Origin: JAISGQ01 sp045604965
Lineage (GTDB): Bacteria; Bacillota; Clostridia; Oscillospirales; Acutalibacteraceae
Direction: 5' to 3'
Length of the DNA: 64,000 nt
Assembly: GCA_045604965.1 (NCBI GenBank)
Contig: JAZUPB010000053.1
Span: forward strand, 1-64,000
The stretch's first letter is position 1; every line of letters starts with the position of its first letter. Below the pieces are notes generated by a model. It saw nothing but the letters and a program-made list of their open reading frames with translations, searched no databases and was not told the origin of the DNA. The position numbers were made by a program, and so were the translations under genes. Positions 51,191 to 59,658 of this stretch are shown here, in pieces.

Positions 51191-52423
51191 ATGTCCGAAT
51201 ACAGAGAAACCATTAAAAATCTTGATAAAGTGCGCAGTTATATGCGTGATCTTTATATATACGGTTTTCGTACACGCAGGGATTTTTCCGCAAAATCTGC
51301 ACGAACTTATGACAATGAACGCAGACGAATTGAAAACTGGCTGAGTGACTATATTACCTGGGATTATTCCGCTAAAGGCAAAAGTGTGTGCATATCTGTT
51401 GATTCATCAAAAATAGAGAGCAACCCTCTGTTTGCCGCCTGGAAAAGCAAGAGTTTTACCGATAATGATATTACTCTTCATTTTCTTTTAAATGACATTC
51501 TGTCTGACGGCAGTGAATACTCAGCCCCTCAGCTGACCGAGCGGCTTTCATCAGATTACGATGCTGTTTTTGATCTCCAGACTGTGCGCGGAAAGCTCCG
51601 CGAATACGAACGCGAGGGGATATTCAAAAGCAGAAAAGAAGGCAAAGCCCTAATGTATTCCCTGACAGACTGCTTTTTCGATTCTCTTCCCTGCTTCGAA
51701 CGGCTTTGCGATGCCGCCGCTTTTTTCAGTGAGGTTTCTGTCGGTGGTTATATCGGAAACACTATTATTGACAGTGTGAAAAAATATTCCTCTGTTTTCA
51801 GATTCAAACATCATTTTATTGCACACACCCTCGATGACGGAATTGTTCTTCAGCTTCTTTCACTTATAAAGCAGAAGAAACTATGCACAATCTCGGGTGT
51901 GAGCCGACGCACAGGACAACCCTTTTCAATGCGTGCTGTTCCATTGCACATTCTTGTAAGTGTGCAAAGCGGTCGAAGATATCTGACTGCCTACACTGAG
52001 CACCGTCACAGTCTTACAAATCTGCGCATTGATTCCATAACTGACATAGAACCTATTTGCGAATTTGCAGATTACGATAAGTGCGAAAAGAACGCTGAAA
52101 GTCAATCATCCAAAAGCTGGGGCGTTTCACTTGACGGTTCGCTCCGCAGTGAGCAGATCTTCGTTAAATTTTATATTGATGAAGAAAAAGAACCTTTCGT
52201 TATTCAGCGCATACTGCGTGAGGGACGTTCGGGCGAGCTTGAAAGGCTTGAAAAAAACCTTTACTTATACAGCGTCACAGTATATGATTCCCACGAGCTT
52301 ATCCCCTGGCTGCGCACCTTTATGGGAAAGATTCTCGAAATAGAGGGAAGCAACCGCCAGGTTATAGACCGGTTCTGGGAAGATGTGATTGCTATGCGGA
52401 AAATGTACGAAGGAGATGATTAA
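51191..52423 (+). CDS. WYL-domain transcriptional regulator 1
   Basis: 410 residues. A basic N-terminus with YGFRTRRDFSAKSARTYDNE, a winged-helix-like segment about 95-165 (SAPQLTERLSSDYDAVFDLQ, YEREGIFKSRKEGKALMY), then a WYL-type domain about 215-320 (VPLHILVSVQSGRRYLTAY, LRIDSITDIEP) and a C-terminal WCX-like extension. WYL domains bind nucleic acid or nucleotide ligands and control RNA- and DNA-damage or defence loci. GGGAGG precedes ATG 51191. It is divergent from rtcB. Confidence 0.82.
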   Translation: MSEYRETIKNLDKVRSYMRDLYIYGFRTRRDFSAKSARTYDNERRRIENWLSDYITWDYSAKGKSVCISVDSSKIESNPLFAAWKSKSFTDNDITLHFLLNDILSDGSEYSAPQLTERLSSDYDAVFDLQTVRGKLREYEREGIFKSRKEGKALMYSLTDCFFDSLPCFERLCDAAAFFSEVSVGGYIGNTIIDSVKKYSSVFRFKHHFIAHTLDDGIVLQLLSLIKQKKLCTISGVSRRTGQPFSMRAVPLHILVSVQSGRRYLTAYTEHRHSLTNLRIDSITDIEPICEFADYDKCEKNAESQSSKSWGVSLDGSLRSEQIFVKFYIDEEKEPFVIQRILREGRSGELERLEKNLYLYSVTVYDSHELIPWLRTFMGKILEIEGSNRQVIDRFWEDVIAMRKMYEGDD

Positions 52424-53398
52424 ATGGAGTACTTCTCCGAAATTTACGGCATCTACTACAGCGCTGTGGCTGCCGTCCTTTCACGTGCATTCTCTTCGCC
52501 GCTTTCGGAAAAAGAAATAACTGAAATTGTAAATGAAAATGCATTCGGTGAAAGTGCACTGTATATACTTCCCAAACTTCTTTCCGGAGAATGGCCTCTC
52601 CTTCGCAAGGACGAAAACAACCTTTACTTCCCCGTTATAAAAAATCCTGTCAGACTGCCTCTGACAAATCTGCAGAAAGCCTGGCTCGTTTCCATTTTGT
52701 GCGACAATCGCTGCAGTGCTTTTTTTAACAAGGCTGAAATTGAAAACATCAAATCAGCACTTGATTCAGAGCCGCTGTATGATTTTAAAAAAATAAAAAC
52801 CGTTGATGCCTGCGCAGACAGCGACAATTTTTCTGAAAATAATTATTCAGAAAATTTCAGAACTATTATCAACGCTATCAGAAATAAATCCATTCTGCGC
52901 ATTTCATACACAGGCGGCAGCGGCAGCCGTGTATCGGCTGACTATCTTCCCTGCAGGCTGGAATATTCACCAAAAGACGATAAATTCCGTCTTCACTGCA
53001 TAAAAATACGCAAAGGAAAAGCAAGTGTCTTTGCAACTGTCAATCTTGGACGTATAATCAAATTGGAGGTGCTCTGTGAGCATTCTGAATTTGATGCAGA
53101 TATTGATTTCTTTATTCAAAAAGGCAAAGAGTCAGAGCCTGCAGTAATTGAGCTTACCGACAGACGAAACGCATTGGAACGCTTTATGGTTCAATTTGCA
53201 AGCTATGACAAGCACACGCGCCACAACGAGGAAACAGACAAATATATTTGCTCTGTATTTTACAACAAGGCAGATGAAGTCGAACTGCTTATACGTCTTC
53301 TTTCTTTTGGGCCTGTTATTAAAATTCTTTCACCGGAAAGTCTTGTATCTCAGGCAAGGGAACGTATACACAGACAGACTGAACTTATGGGAAAGTAA
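52424..53398 (+). CDS. WYL-domain protein 2
   Basis: 324 residues starting directly at the stop of WYL 1 (TAAATG), so translated together. A helical N-terminus without an obvious HTH, then a WYL domain about 145-215 (SILRISYTGGSGSRVSADYL, PCRLEYSPKDDKFRLHCIKI, VNLGRIIKLEV) and a WCX-like end (VELLIRLLSFGPVIKILSP). The two proteins probably form a heteromeric sensor in which only the first binds DNA; this is inferred. Confidence 0.8.
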   Translation: MEYFSEIYGIYYSAVAAVLSRAFSSPLSEKEITEIVNENAFGESALYILPKLLSGEWPLLRKDENNLYFPVIKNPVRLPLTNLQKAWLVSILCDNRCSAFFNKAEIENIKSALDSEPLYDFKKIKTVDACADSDNFSENNYSENFRTIINAIRNKSILRISYTGGSGSRVSADYLPCRLEYSPKDDKFRLHCIKIRKGKASVFATVNLGRIIKLEVLCEHSEFDADIDFFIQKGKESEPAVIELTDRRNALERFMVQFASYDKHTRHNEETDKYICSVFYNKADEVELLIRLLSFGPVIKILSPESLVSQARERIHRQTELMGK

Positions 53399-53416
53399 TG
53401 TAATGTAAAAAAACTG

Positions 53417-53446
53417 AGAGCCGAAATGCATTTGCACTTCGGCTCT
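53417..53446 (+). terminator. terminator after the WYL genes
   Basis: AGAGCCGAA (53417-53425) with TTCGGCTCT (53438-53446). Confidence 0.8.
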
Positions 53447-53503
53447 GCTTAATTTATCTTGTGTGTTCGGGATGCGTATTTTCCCCCGATATTATTTTGG
53501 GAA

Positions 53504-53660
53504 TTGACAAAATACAATAAACCGTGATATAATTTTTGGCAATGAGGGAGTAGCAAGCGCCCGATGCGTAACAAGTCAACATACTGGCCTTTCGGTCTGG
53601 CTTGTTTTAAATTGCGAGACTCATGTACAGGCATTATGCTGTGCATGGAGTCTTTTTATT
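53504..53660 (+). promoter_or_regulatory. yybP-ykoY (Mn2+) riboswitch with promoter and terminator
   Basis: Promoter TTGACA (53504-53509), 18 nt, TATAAT (53528-53533). The aptamer carries the conserved GAGGGAGTAGC (about 53543) and AAGTCAACATAC (53573-53584), with helix AACAAG/CTTGTT around a GGCC-TTTC-GGTC hairpin. The expression platform is a long hairpin, AGACTC (53617-53622) to GAGTCT (53648-53653), followed by TTTTTATTTT. Mn2+ binding relieves termination. The downstream genes include mntP, which fits this class. Confidence 0.9.
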
Positions 53661-53715
53661 TTGTTCCAAGTACAGTTTGATGTGCTTGGAATTTTTATTT
53701 TTCAGGAGGTCTCTT

Positions 53716-54330
53716 ATGTTAAAATTTGTTTTACTGCTCGCTTGTACCGGACATATTCTGTGCGGAATTACCGATTGTCTTTTGACCTACTCTCCCAAAG
53801 GTAGACTTGATTTCCACAATTTGAATGATTCTGATAAAATGAGGCAAATGTTTGTTGATATGCCTCTGAAATCCCCTATGTTATCAATGATACTTGGTAC
53901 GTTTGCTTTATTGGCGGCTGTATTCGGATATTTGGGGCTCAGCAATTGGATGTCAGAATATTCTCAGATTTATTCCGTTATTATGCTCATATCATCTATG
54001 GTGTTTTTTATACCGATTTTACCGCACCACGTTTTCTGCGGTGCGGTCGAATGGTTCTACATACGTTTGGGTAGAACCGATGAAGCGAGAGATGCTGTGC
54101 TAGACTTTCAGAAGAAAACAACAATTTTAGGAGTTGTGGGATATATAGGATTGATAGTCTTTGCAGTTGCGCTGTTTATTGCCGTAATCACGGGAGCAAC
54201 TCCGCTGCCTCGTTGGGCTTGTATTTTCAATACATTGCCCATATTTCTTCTGCTTTCGCCCACAAAACTTCCTGCCAAAGGAAATATAGCAGGAATGACA
54301 ATGTTTTTGGGGTTGGCATTAATTATATGA
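53716..54330 (+). CDS. uncharacterised multi-helix membrane protein in the Mn2+ operon
   Basis: 204 residues from ATG 53716 (AGGAGG upstream). Six hydrophobic segments, with HNLNDSDKMRQMFVDMPLKS in the first loop and HHVFCGAVEWFYIRLGRTDE in the middle. I know no named function. It is the first gene behind the Mn2+ riboswitch and lies 20 nt before mntP, so it is expected to respond to manganese. Confidence 0.75.
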   Translation: MLKFVLLLACTGHILCGITDCLLTYSPKGRLDFHNLNDSDKMRQMFVDMPLKSPMLSMILGTFALLAAVFGYLGLSNWMSEYSQIYSVIMLISSMVFFIPILPHHVFCGAVEWFYIRLGRTDEARDAVLDFQKKTTILGVVGYIGLIVFAVALFIAVITGATPLPRWACIFNTLPIFLLLSPTKLPAKGNIAGMTMFLGLALII

Positions 54331-54350
54331 ATTGATTTTGGAGGAATAAA

Positions 54351-54941
54351 ATGGAACTCGGGTTTACTTTCTTTTTTAACAGCATTCTGCTTGGTGTCGG
54401 ACTTGCAATGGACGCTTTTTCCGTGTCCCTTGCCAACGGTCTCAATGAGCCATGTATGAAAAAACAGAAGATGTTCGGCGTCGCAGGTATCTTTTCGGCG
54501 TTTCAGTTTGCTATGCCGATGATCGGCTGGATTTGCGTATCCACTATAGCTCAGCATTTTAAGGCTTTTGAAAAATGTATTCCGTGGATCGCACTTATTC
54601 TTCTTTGCTTTATAGGCGGCAAAATGCTTTATGAAGGAATAAAGAACAAGGACACCGCCTGTGAGGACAAGCCTGCAGTCGGATTGTCAGCACTGCTTGT
54701 TCAGGGCATTGCAACTTCTATTGATGCCCTTTCCGTCGGTTTTACAATTTCTGATCATAATTTATTCGAGGCTCTGCTTGCCTGCATACTTATAGGTATA
54801 GTTACTTTCTTTATCTGTTTTGCTGGAATACTTATAGGCAAGAAAGCAGGCACCAAGCTTGCAGGCAAAGCCGGAATTTTCGGCGGTGCGATTCTCATAT
54901 TCATTGGGCTTGAGATATTCATAACCGGGGTATTCTGCTGA
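54351..54941 (+). CDS. mntP: manganese efflux pump MntP
   Basis: 196 residues, six helices in two DUF204 repeats. Conserved acidic residues are in GLAMDAFSVSLANG (first repeat) and ATSIDALSVGFTI (second repeat). It exports Mn2+ when the metal is in excess. GGAGG precedes ATG 54351. Control by the upstream riboswitch matches E. coli mntP. Confidence 0.95.
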   Translation: MELGFTFFFNSILLGVGLAMDAFSVSLANGLNEPCMKKQKMFGVAGIFSAFQFAMPMIGWICVSTIAQHFKAFEKCIPWIALILLCFIGGKMLYEGIKNKDTACEDKPAVGLSALLVQGIATSIDALSVGFTISDHNLFEALLACILIGIVTFFICFAGILIGKKAGTKLAGKAGIFGGAILIFIGLEIFITGVFC

Positions 54942-54957
54942 AAATGGAGCAATCAAT

Positions 54958-55416
54958 ATGAATAACAGAGTAATTTCAAAAACATCGATTTTTCCTGCAT
55001 CAAAGCAGGTTGTGTTTGGAAAAATCCAGAAACTCAGCACACTGCAGTATATAGCTTTTCCTTATGCCACATTCAAAGAGGTTTGCGGCAATGAAGATCT
55101 GATATGGAAAAGCGGACAGACTTTTAAATTTAAACTCCGTCTGTTCGGTATTATTCCTTTGGGTATCCACTCCATCAGCGTAATTGATTTTGATGAAGAA
55201 CGGGGAATTTATACAATAGAAGGCAACAGACACGTCCCTGTTTGGAACCATCGAATAATTTTAGAGTCCATCAACCACACCTCTGTGCGATATACAGACG
55301 AAGTGGAAATAGGCGCAGGATGGAAAACTCCCTTTGTATTTCTTTGGGCAAAAATGTTTTACGCTCACAGACAAAGGAAATGGATCAAACTGCTCAGAAA
55401 AAGCAGCAGTGTATAA
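54958..55416 (+). CDS. SRPBCC-like small protein
   Basis: 152 residues. A beta-rich fold that suggests a START/SRPBCC-type helix-grip domain: FGKIQKLSTLQYIAFPYATF, FKFKLRLFGIIPLGIHSI, ISVIDFDEERGIYTIE, EVEIGAGWKTPFVFLWAKMF. It follows mntP by 16 nt and may be co-transcribed. Ligand and role unknown. Confidence 0.6.
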   Translation: MNNRVISKTSIFPASKQVVFGKIQKLSTLQYIAFPYATFKEVCGNEDLIWKSGQTFKFKLRLFGIIPLGIHSISVIDFDEERGIYTIEGNRHVPVWNHRIILESINHTSVRYTDEVEIGAGWKTPFVFLWAKMFYAHRQRKWIKLLRKSSSV

Positions 55417-55429
55417 AAGTATCAGACGG

Positions 55430-55873
55430 TTATTCTGCTGCAGAAGCAGGTCTGCACTTTACAATTGCCTCGGTAACATCTGTCAGCACAAGAACGCCGT
55501 TCTGGTTGTATGCCTCAATGGTGATTTCAACCAGTCCGTTCTTTTCACTGCGCTTAACAAGCCCGGTAACAGTCGCCTTGCCTGTAAGCACATCATCTGC
55601 AAAAACAGGTTTATGCCATTCGATTCTTGTCGACTTCCCCGCAAGCAGCTCTTCTCCGAAAAAATCAACTTCCAAGTATTTTGCCCATACCGACATAAAG
55701 GACATCACTCCCGGAGCGATCAGCTTGCCGAATGGTGTTTTCTCTGCATATTCCTCATCGGTGTGCAGCGGAATATTGTCGTAGTCCAGAGCAAAAGCAA
55801 TCATCTTCTCTTTTTCAATTACAGCAGGTGCGATCTCTGTCATCATACCTATTTTTATATCATCGAAATACAT
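55430..55873 (-). CDS. MaoC-like hot-dog dehydratase
   Basis: 147 residues. MaoC-like hydratase pattern: DYDNIPLHTDEEYAEKTPFGKLIAPGVMSF (catalytic Asp/His region), and AYNQNGVLVLTDV at the end. Likely an enoyl-CoA hydratase or thioesterase-type hot-dog protein; substrate unknown. AAAAAGGTGAA precedes ATG 55873. Confidence 0.8.
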   Translation of the reverse strand: MYFDDIKIGMMTEIAPAVIEKEKMIAFALDYDNIPLHTDEEYAEKTPFGKLIAPGVMSFMSVWAKYLEVDFFGEELLAGKSTRIEWHKPVFADDVLTGKATVTGLVKRSEKNGLVEITIEAYNQNGVLVLTDVTEAIVKCRPASAAE

Positions 55874-56178
55874 CGGTTCACCTTTTTCTCTTTAGTTTAT
55901 TCGGGCAAATTATATACCTTTTGCAATCTAAGGACAAGGCTTTTGTATTTTCTGATTTTTCCGTCACGAAAATTTCAGTGAAAAATCTTGAATCTGTTTT
56001 CCAGAAAAACACCGGCAATTCTATCGACTAAATCCTCTTTTTGTGATATAATAATCTAACAGTGTAACCAAAATCGTAGATTTCGACGCCTGAGAGAATA
56101 TTGAGCCATAATTATTAAGCTTCGCACAGCTGTTTATGATATAATATTCAAAATTTTGCACGGAAGGTGGCTTTTGCT

Positions 56179-58770
56179 GTGTCTGAACAACTGAAAAAGC
56201 GAAAGTGCTGTACGGCTCTGCTCGCCCACGTAGATGCAGGAAAAACTACCCTTGCCGAAGCATTGCTTTACTGCACAGGCAAATCCAGAAATCTCGGAAG
56301 AGTCGATAACGGTGACACCGCACTGGATACACACCGTCTTGAGCGAGAACGAGGAATTACCATATTTGCAAGTCAAGCGGTATTCAACGCAGGAGACCTT
56401 GAGATAACTCTGCTTGATACTCCCGGGCACGTTGACTTCTCAACCGAGACCGAACGAGTTCTGCAGGTTCTCGATTATGCTGTGCTGGTTATCAGCGGCA
56501 TTGACGGTGTGCAGTCTCACACCCGCACACTCTGGCGTTTGCTTAAAATTTATAATATACCTACCTTTATCTTCGTCACAAAAATGGACTTTGCACGCCA
56601 CAGTGAAGAAGAGCTTATGGAAGAGCTTCAGAAGGAACTAAGCGGAAAGTGTGTCAATTTTAGCGCCGATAAATATACACGCGACGAAAGCCTTGCAATG
56701 TGCGCTGAGCAGATGCTTGAAAATTTTTTGGAATACGGTGAAATCTCTGATGAAGATGCCGCTCGTCTGATACTTACCCGAAAGACATTCCCCTGCTTCT
56801 TCGGTTCGGGTCTTAAACTGACGGGTGTCGAAAATTTTTTATCAGGGCTTGAGAAATTTATTATTCCTCAGGAATATCCGCAAACCTTTGGTGCTAAAGT
56901 ATACAAGATAAGCCGTGATAAAAACGATCGTCTTACTCACCTCAAGGTAACAGGGGGCGTTCTCCGTGTACGTGATACTATCGGCATCGGGGATTCTGCC
57001 GAAAAGATAAATCAGATAAGAATTTATTCGGGAGAAAAATATGTAACCGTCGACGAGGTCGGTGCAGGATCGGTCTGCGCTGTAACAGGTCCTGTAAACA
57101 CATATAACGGTATGGGATTGGGGTATGAGGCTGCTTCCGAAAAGCCTGTGCTTGAACCTGTTATGAATTACCGTATCGTTCTCCCCGACGGCTGTGATCC
57201 TCAGACTATGCTCCCCAAGCTCAAGCTTCTCGAAGAAGAAGATCCTCAGCTCCACATAACCTGGAGCGAGCATCTGCAGGAAATACACGTCAGTCTTATG
57301 GGCGAGGTGCAGACCGAGATACTCAAAAGCCTTATCCATGACAAATTCGACGTGGATGTCACCATTGACGAAGGTCGGGTGCTTTACAAAGAAACAATAT
57401 CAGACACTGTTGAGGGTGTGGGACATTACGAACCTTTGCGTCACTATGCAGAGGTGCACCTGCTTCTTGAACCTCTGCCAAGAGGAAAAGGCTTGATTTT
57501 TGACACAAAATGCAGTGAGGATTTCCTCGACCGCAACTGGCAGAGACTTATTCTTATGCACTTAAATGAAAAAGAGCACGTTGGAGTTCTGACAGGTTCG
57601 CCAATAACCGATATGAAGATTACCCTGATGTCAGGACGTGCTCATTTAAAACATACAGAGGGCGGAGATTTCCGTCAGTCCACTTACCGCGCAGTACGTC
57701 AGGGGCTTATGCAGGCAAAATCCGTCCTTCTTGAGCCCTATTACTCCTTCCGTCTGGAAGTTCCCTTTGAACAGATGGGACGAGCTATAAACGATATCAG
57801 ACTCCGTAAGGGTACTATGGGACAGCCTGAAGAAAGCGGCGGAATGTCCGTTATTACAGGACGAGCACCTGTTATTCTTATGAACGGCTATGCCGCTGAG
57901 GTTGCAGCATACACAGGCGGCAGAGGCAGAATATTTTTTGAGTCAGGCGGTTATGATGAGTGTCACGACAGCGAAAAAGTCATATGCGATACCTGCTATC
58001 AGCCTGAAGCCGATATGGACAATCCTCCCGATTCCGTATTCTGTGCTCACGGAGCAGGATTCGTTGTAAAATGGGACAAGGTTCCCGAATATATGCATCT
58101 TGAGAGCTGTCTGAAAAAAGACAAGGGAAATACTCCTTATATAGGGCACCGCACTTACAACATTGACGAAAAAGAGCTTCAGGCAATAATGGAGCGTGAA
58201 TTCGGCAAGGCGGCAAAGTATGATCTTTACCGACCGCCTCAGAGATTTGAGACAAAACAGAAGGAATTTGAACTCCCAGAACCGAGAAAACAGTATGTAA
58301 TCGTTGACGGTTACAATGTGATTTTTGCCTGGGATGATCTCAAAAGCCTTGCAGATGACAGCCTTGATGCCGCTCGCGACAGGCTGATGAATATTCTGTG
58401 CAATTACAGCGCGTATACAAAGATAAATGTTATCCTTGTATTTGATGCCTACCGTGTACCCGGCGGCAAAGGCGCAAGGTTTGACTTCCACAATATCCAC
58501 GTGGCCTACACCAAGGAAAACGAGCTCGGAGATAATTACATAGAAAAGCTGGTTGCTGAAATCGGCAAGAACGAATATGTTCGTGTTGTTACTTCCGACC
58601 GAATGATACAGCTTTCCGCAATCCGCTCGGGGGTGTTGAGGACGTCGTCGGCTGAATTTGAACGTGAGGTGGATGCCGTACACGCTAAGATCGCCGAAAC
58701 TCTTGAGGAAATGAACAGCAATGCACCTAAAACTACATTGAGTGATGTCTCTAATCTGAAAAAGCAATGA
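56179..58770 (+). CDS. TetM-like translational GTPase fused to a Rae1/YacP (NYN) nuclease domain
   Basis: 863 residues from GTG 56179 (GGAAGGTGG upstream); a GTG at 56167 lies inside the site. Residues 1-640 are a ribosomal-protection/EF-G-like GTPase: G1 AHVDAGKTT, RERGIT, DTPGHVDF, TKMDF, and later domains III-V with MGEVQTEILKSLI. After a linker with cysteines (CDTCYQPE) and HxYN, a NYN/PIN domain (about 710-855) begins YVIVDGYNVIFAWDD and ends VTSDRMIQLSAIRSG, like B. subtilis Rae1 (YacP), an endonuclease acting in the ribosomal A site. GTPase plus A-site nuclease in one chain suggests ribosome rescue. Two TATAAT boxes lie in the 305-bp upstream gap (about 56046 and 56139). Confidence 0.88.
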   Translation: MSEQLKKRKCCTALLAHVDAGKTTLAEALLYCTGKSRNLGRVDNGDTALDTHRLERERGITIFASQAVFNAGDLEITLLDTPGHVDFSTETERVLQVLDYAVLVISGIDGVQSHTRTLWRLLKIYNIPTFIFVTKMDFARHSEEELMEELQKELSGKCVNFSADKYTRDESLAMCAEQMLENFLEYGEISDEDAARLILTRKTFPCFFGSGLKLTGVENFLSGLEKFIIPQEYPQTFGAKVYKISRDKNDRLTHLKVTGGVLRVRDTIGIGDSAEKINQIRIYSGEKYVTVDEVGAGSVCAVTGPVNTYNGMGLGYEAASEKPVLEPVMNYRIVLPDGCDPQTMLPKLKLLEEEDPQLHITWSEHLQEIHVSLMGEVQTEILKSLIHDKFDVDVTIDEGRVLYKETISDTVEGVGHYEPLRHYAEVHLLLEPLPRGKGLIFDTKCSEDFLDRNWQRLILMHLNEKEHVGVLTGSPITDMKITLMSGRAHLKHTEGGDFRQSTYRAVRQGLMQAKSVLLEPYYSFRLEVPFEQMGRAINDIRLRKGTMGQPEESGGMSVITGRAPVILMNGYAAEVAAYTGGRGRIFFESGGYDECHDSEKVICDTCYQPEADMDNPPDSVFCAHGAGFVVKWDKVPEYMHLESCLKKDKGNTPYIGHRTYNIDEKELQAIMEREFGKAAKYDLYRPPQRFETKQKEFELPEPRKQYVIVDGYNVIFAWDDLKSLADDSLDAARDRLMNILCNYSAYTKINVILVFDAYRVPGGKGARFDFHNIHVAYTKENELGDNYIEKLVAEIGKNEYVRVVTSDRMIQLSAIRSGVLRTSSAEFEREVDAVHAKIAETLEEMNSNAPKTTLSDVSNLKKQ

Positions 58771-58806
58771 GCAAAAGCCGAGAAAACAATTTTCTCGGCT
58801 TTTGCT
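58770..58806 (+). terminator. terminator after the GTPase-nuclease gene
   Basis: A perfect 17-bp stem (58770-58786 with 58790-58806; core GCCGAGAAAA/TTTTCTCGGC). Confidence 0.9.
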
Positions 58807-58875
58807 GTATATTCAACGCTTCGTAGGTTGAGGTTGGATTATTATCCGCTATAATCAGATTATAGGAGTGATGAT

Positions 58876-59460
58876 ATGAATACATATATTACAGGTAACG
58901 TAATAAAACACCTGCGCGAATCTAAAAATATGACACAAAGTGAACTGGCTGAGAAAATCGGTGTCAGCAGCAAGGCAGTTTCAAAATGGGAAACAGCAAA
59001 AGGACTTCCCGACATTTCGCTTATTGAACCGTTAAGTGCGGTTCTGGGTGTATCTGTGATTGAGCTGATGTCCGGAGATATGGTCAGAAATAAAAATGTT
59101 GCCGCCAATATTCTGCGTTCAAAATTTTACGTCTGCCCTATCTGCGGCAATGTAATACGCGCAATGGGCGATGCTGTAATAAGCTGCTGCGGAATAGCTC
59201 TGCCACCCTTCGAGGCCGAAATATGTGATGATGCTCATAGTATCACTATAGAAAAAGTCGAAGATGAGCATTTTATTTCAATAAATCACGAAATGACAAA
59301 AAATCATTTTATTTCTTTTGTTTCCTTTATCACCTGCGACAGGGAGCAATTTGTAAAAATCTATCCCGAAGGTAATGCAGAAACAAGAATGCAGCTTCGC
59401 GGTCACGGATATCTGTACCTGTACTGCAACAGACACGGTCTTATGAAGCATAAGATATGA
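58876..59460 (+). CDS. XRE regulator fused to a superoxide-reductase-like iron domain
   Basis: 194 residues. The HTH occupies about 9-65 (MTQSELAEKIGVSSKAVSKW, PDISLIEPLSAVLG). After a linker, a desulforedoxin-like CPICGN ... CCG (about 87-105) is followed by a neelaredoxin fold: AHSITIEKVEDEHFISINHEMTKNHF carries the candidate His ligands and CNRHGLMK (near 185) the Cys and last His of the superoxide-reductase iron site. All ligand positions of the family look retained. It is thus probably an iron- or redox-sensing repressor, or a bifunctional enzyme-regulator. It lies upstream of the hyd genes on the same strand. Confidence 0.82.
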   Translation: MNTYITGNVIKHLRESKNMTQSELAEKIGVSSKAVSKWETAKGLPDISLIEPLSAVLGVSVIELMSGDMVRNKNVAANILRSKFYVCPICGNVIRAMGDAVISCCGIALPPFEAEICDDAHSITIEKVEDEHFISINHEMTKNHFISFVSFITCDREQFVKIYPEGNAETRMQLRGHGYLYLYCNRHGLMKHKI

Positions 59461-59489
59461 TTTGTAATTATTTAATATTGTCAATTCGC

Positions 59490-59640
59490 TTTACTTTTTA
59501 ATAAGTTTGTGATATAATTAACAAAAATCATTACTGACACGAACGGAGTAACTTCCTGACGTATAAGGGTGTATAAAATTCACTGTGCGTTTTTCGTGCG
59601 GTCTTGTGATTTTATGCTCCCGATTTCGGGAGCTTTTTGT
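59490..59640 (+). promoter_or_regulatory. promoter and attenuator-type leader of the hyd operon
   Basis: Promoter TTTACT (59490-59495), 17 nt, TATAAT (59513-59518). The ~135-nt leader has ACGGAGTAACTTCC, then a long hairpin in which GTATAAAATTCAC pairs with GTGATTTTATGC around TGCG-TTTTTC-GTGC. It ends with GCTCCCG (59616-59622) / CGGGAGC (59627-59633) and a T run, a complete intrinsic terminator before the first gene. The GGAG of the early segment could pair with CTCC of the terminator to open it. I cannot assign a known riboswitch class. Confidence 0.65.
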
Positions 59641-59658
59641 TTTACAAAGGAGAAATTT

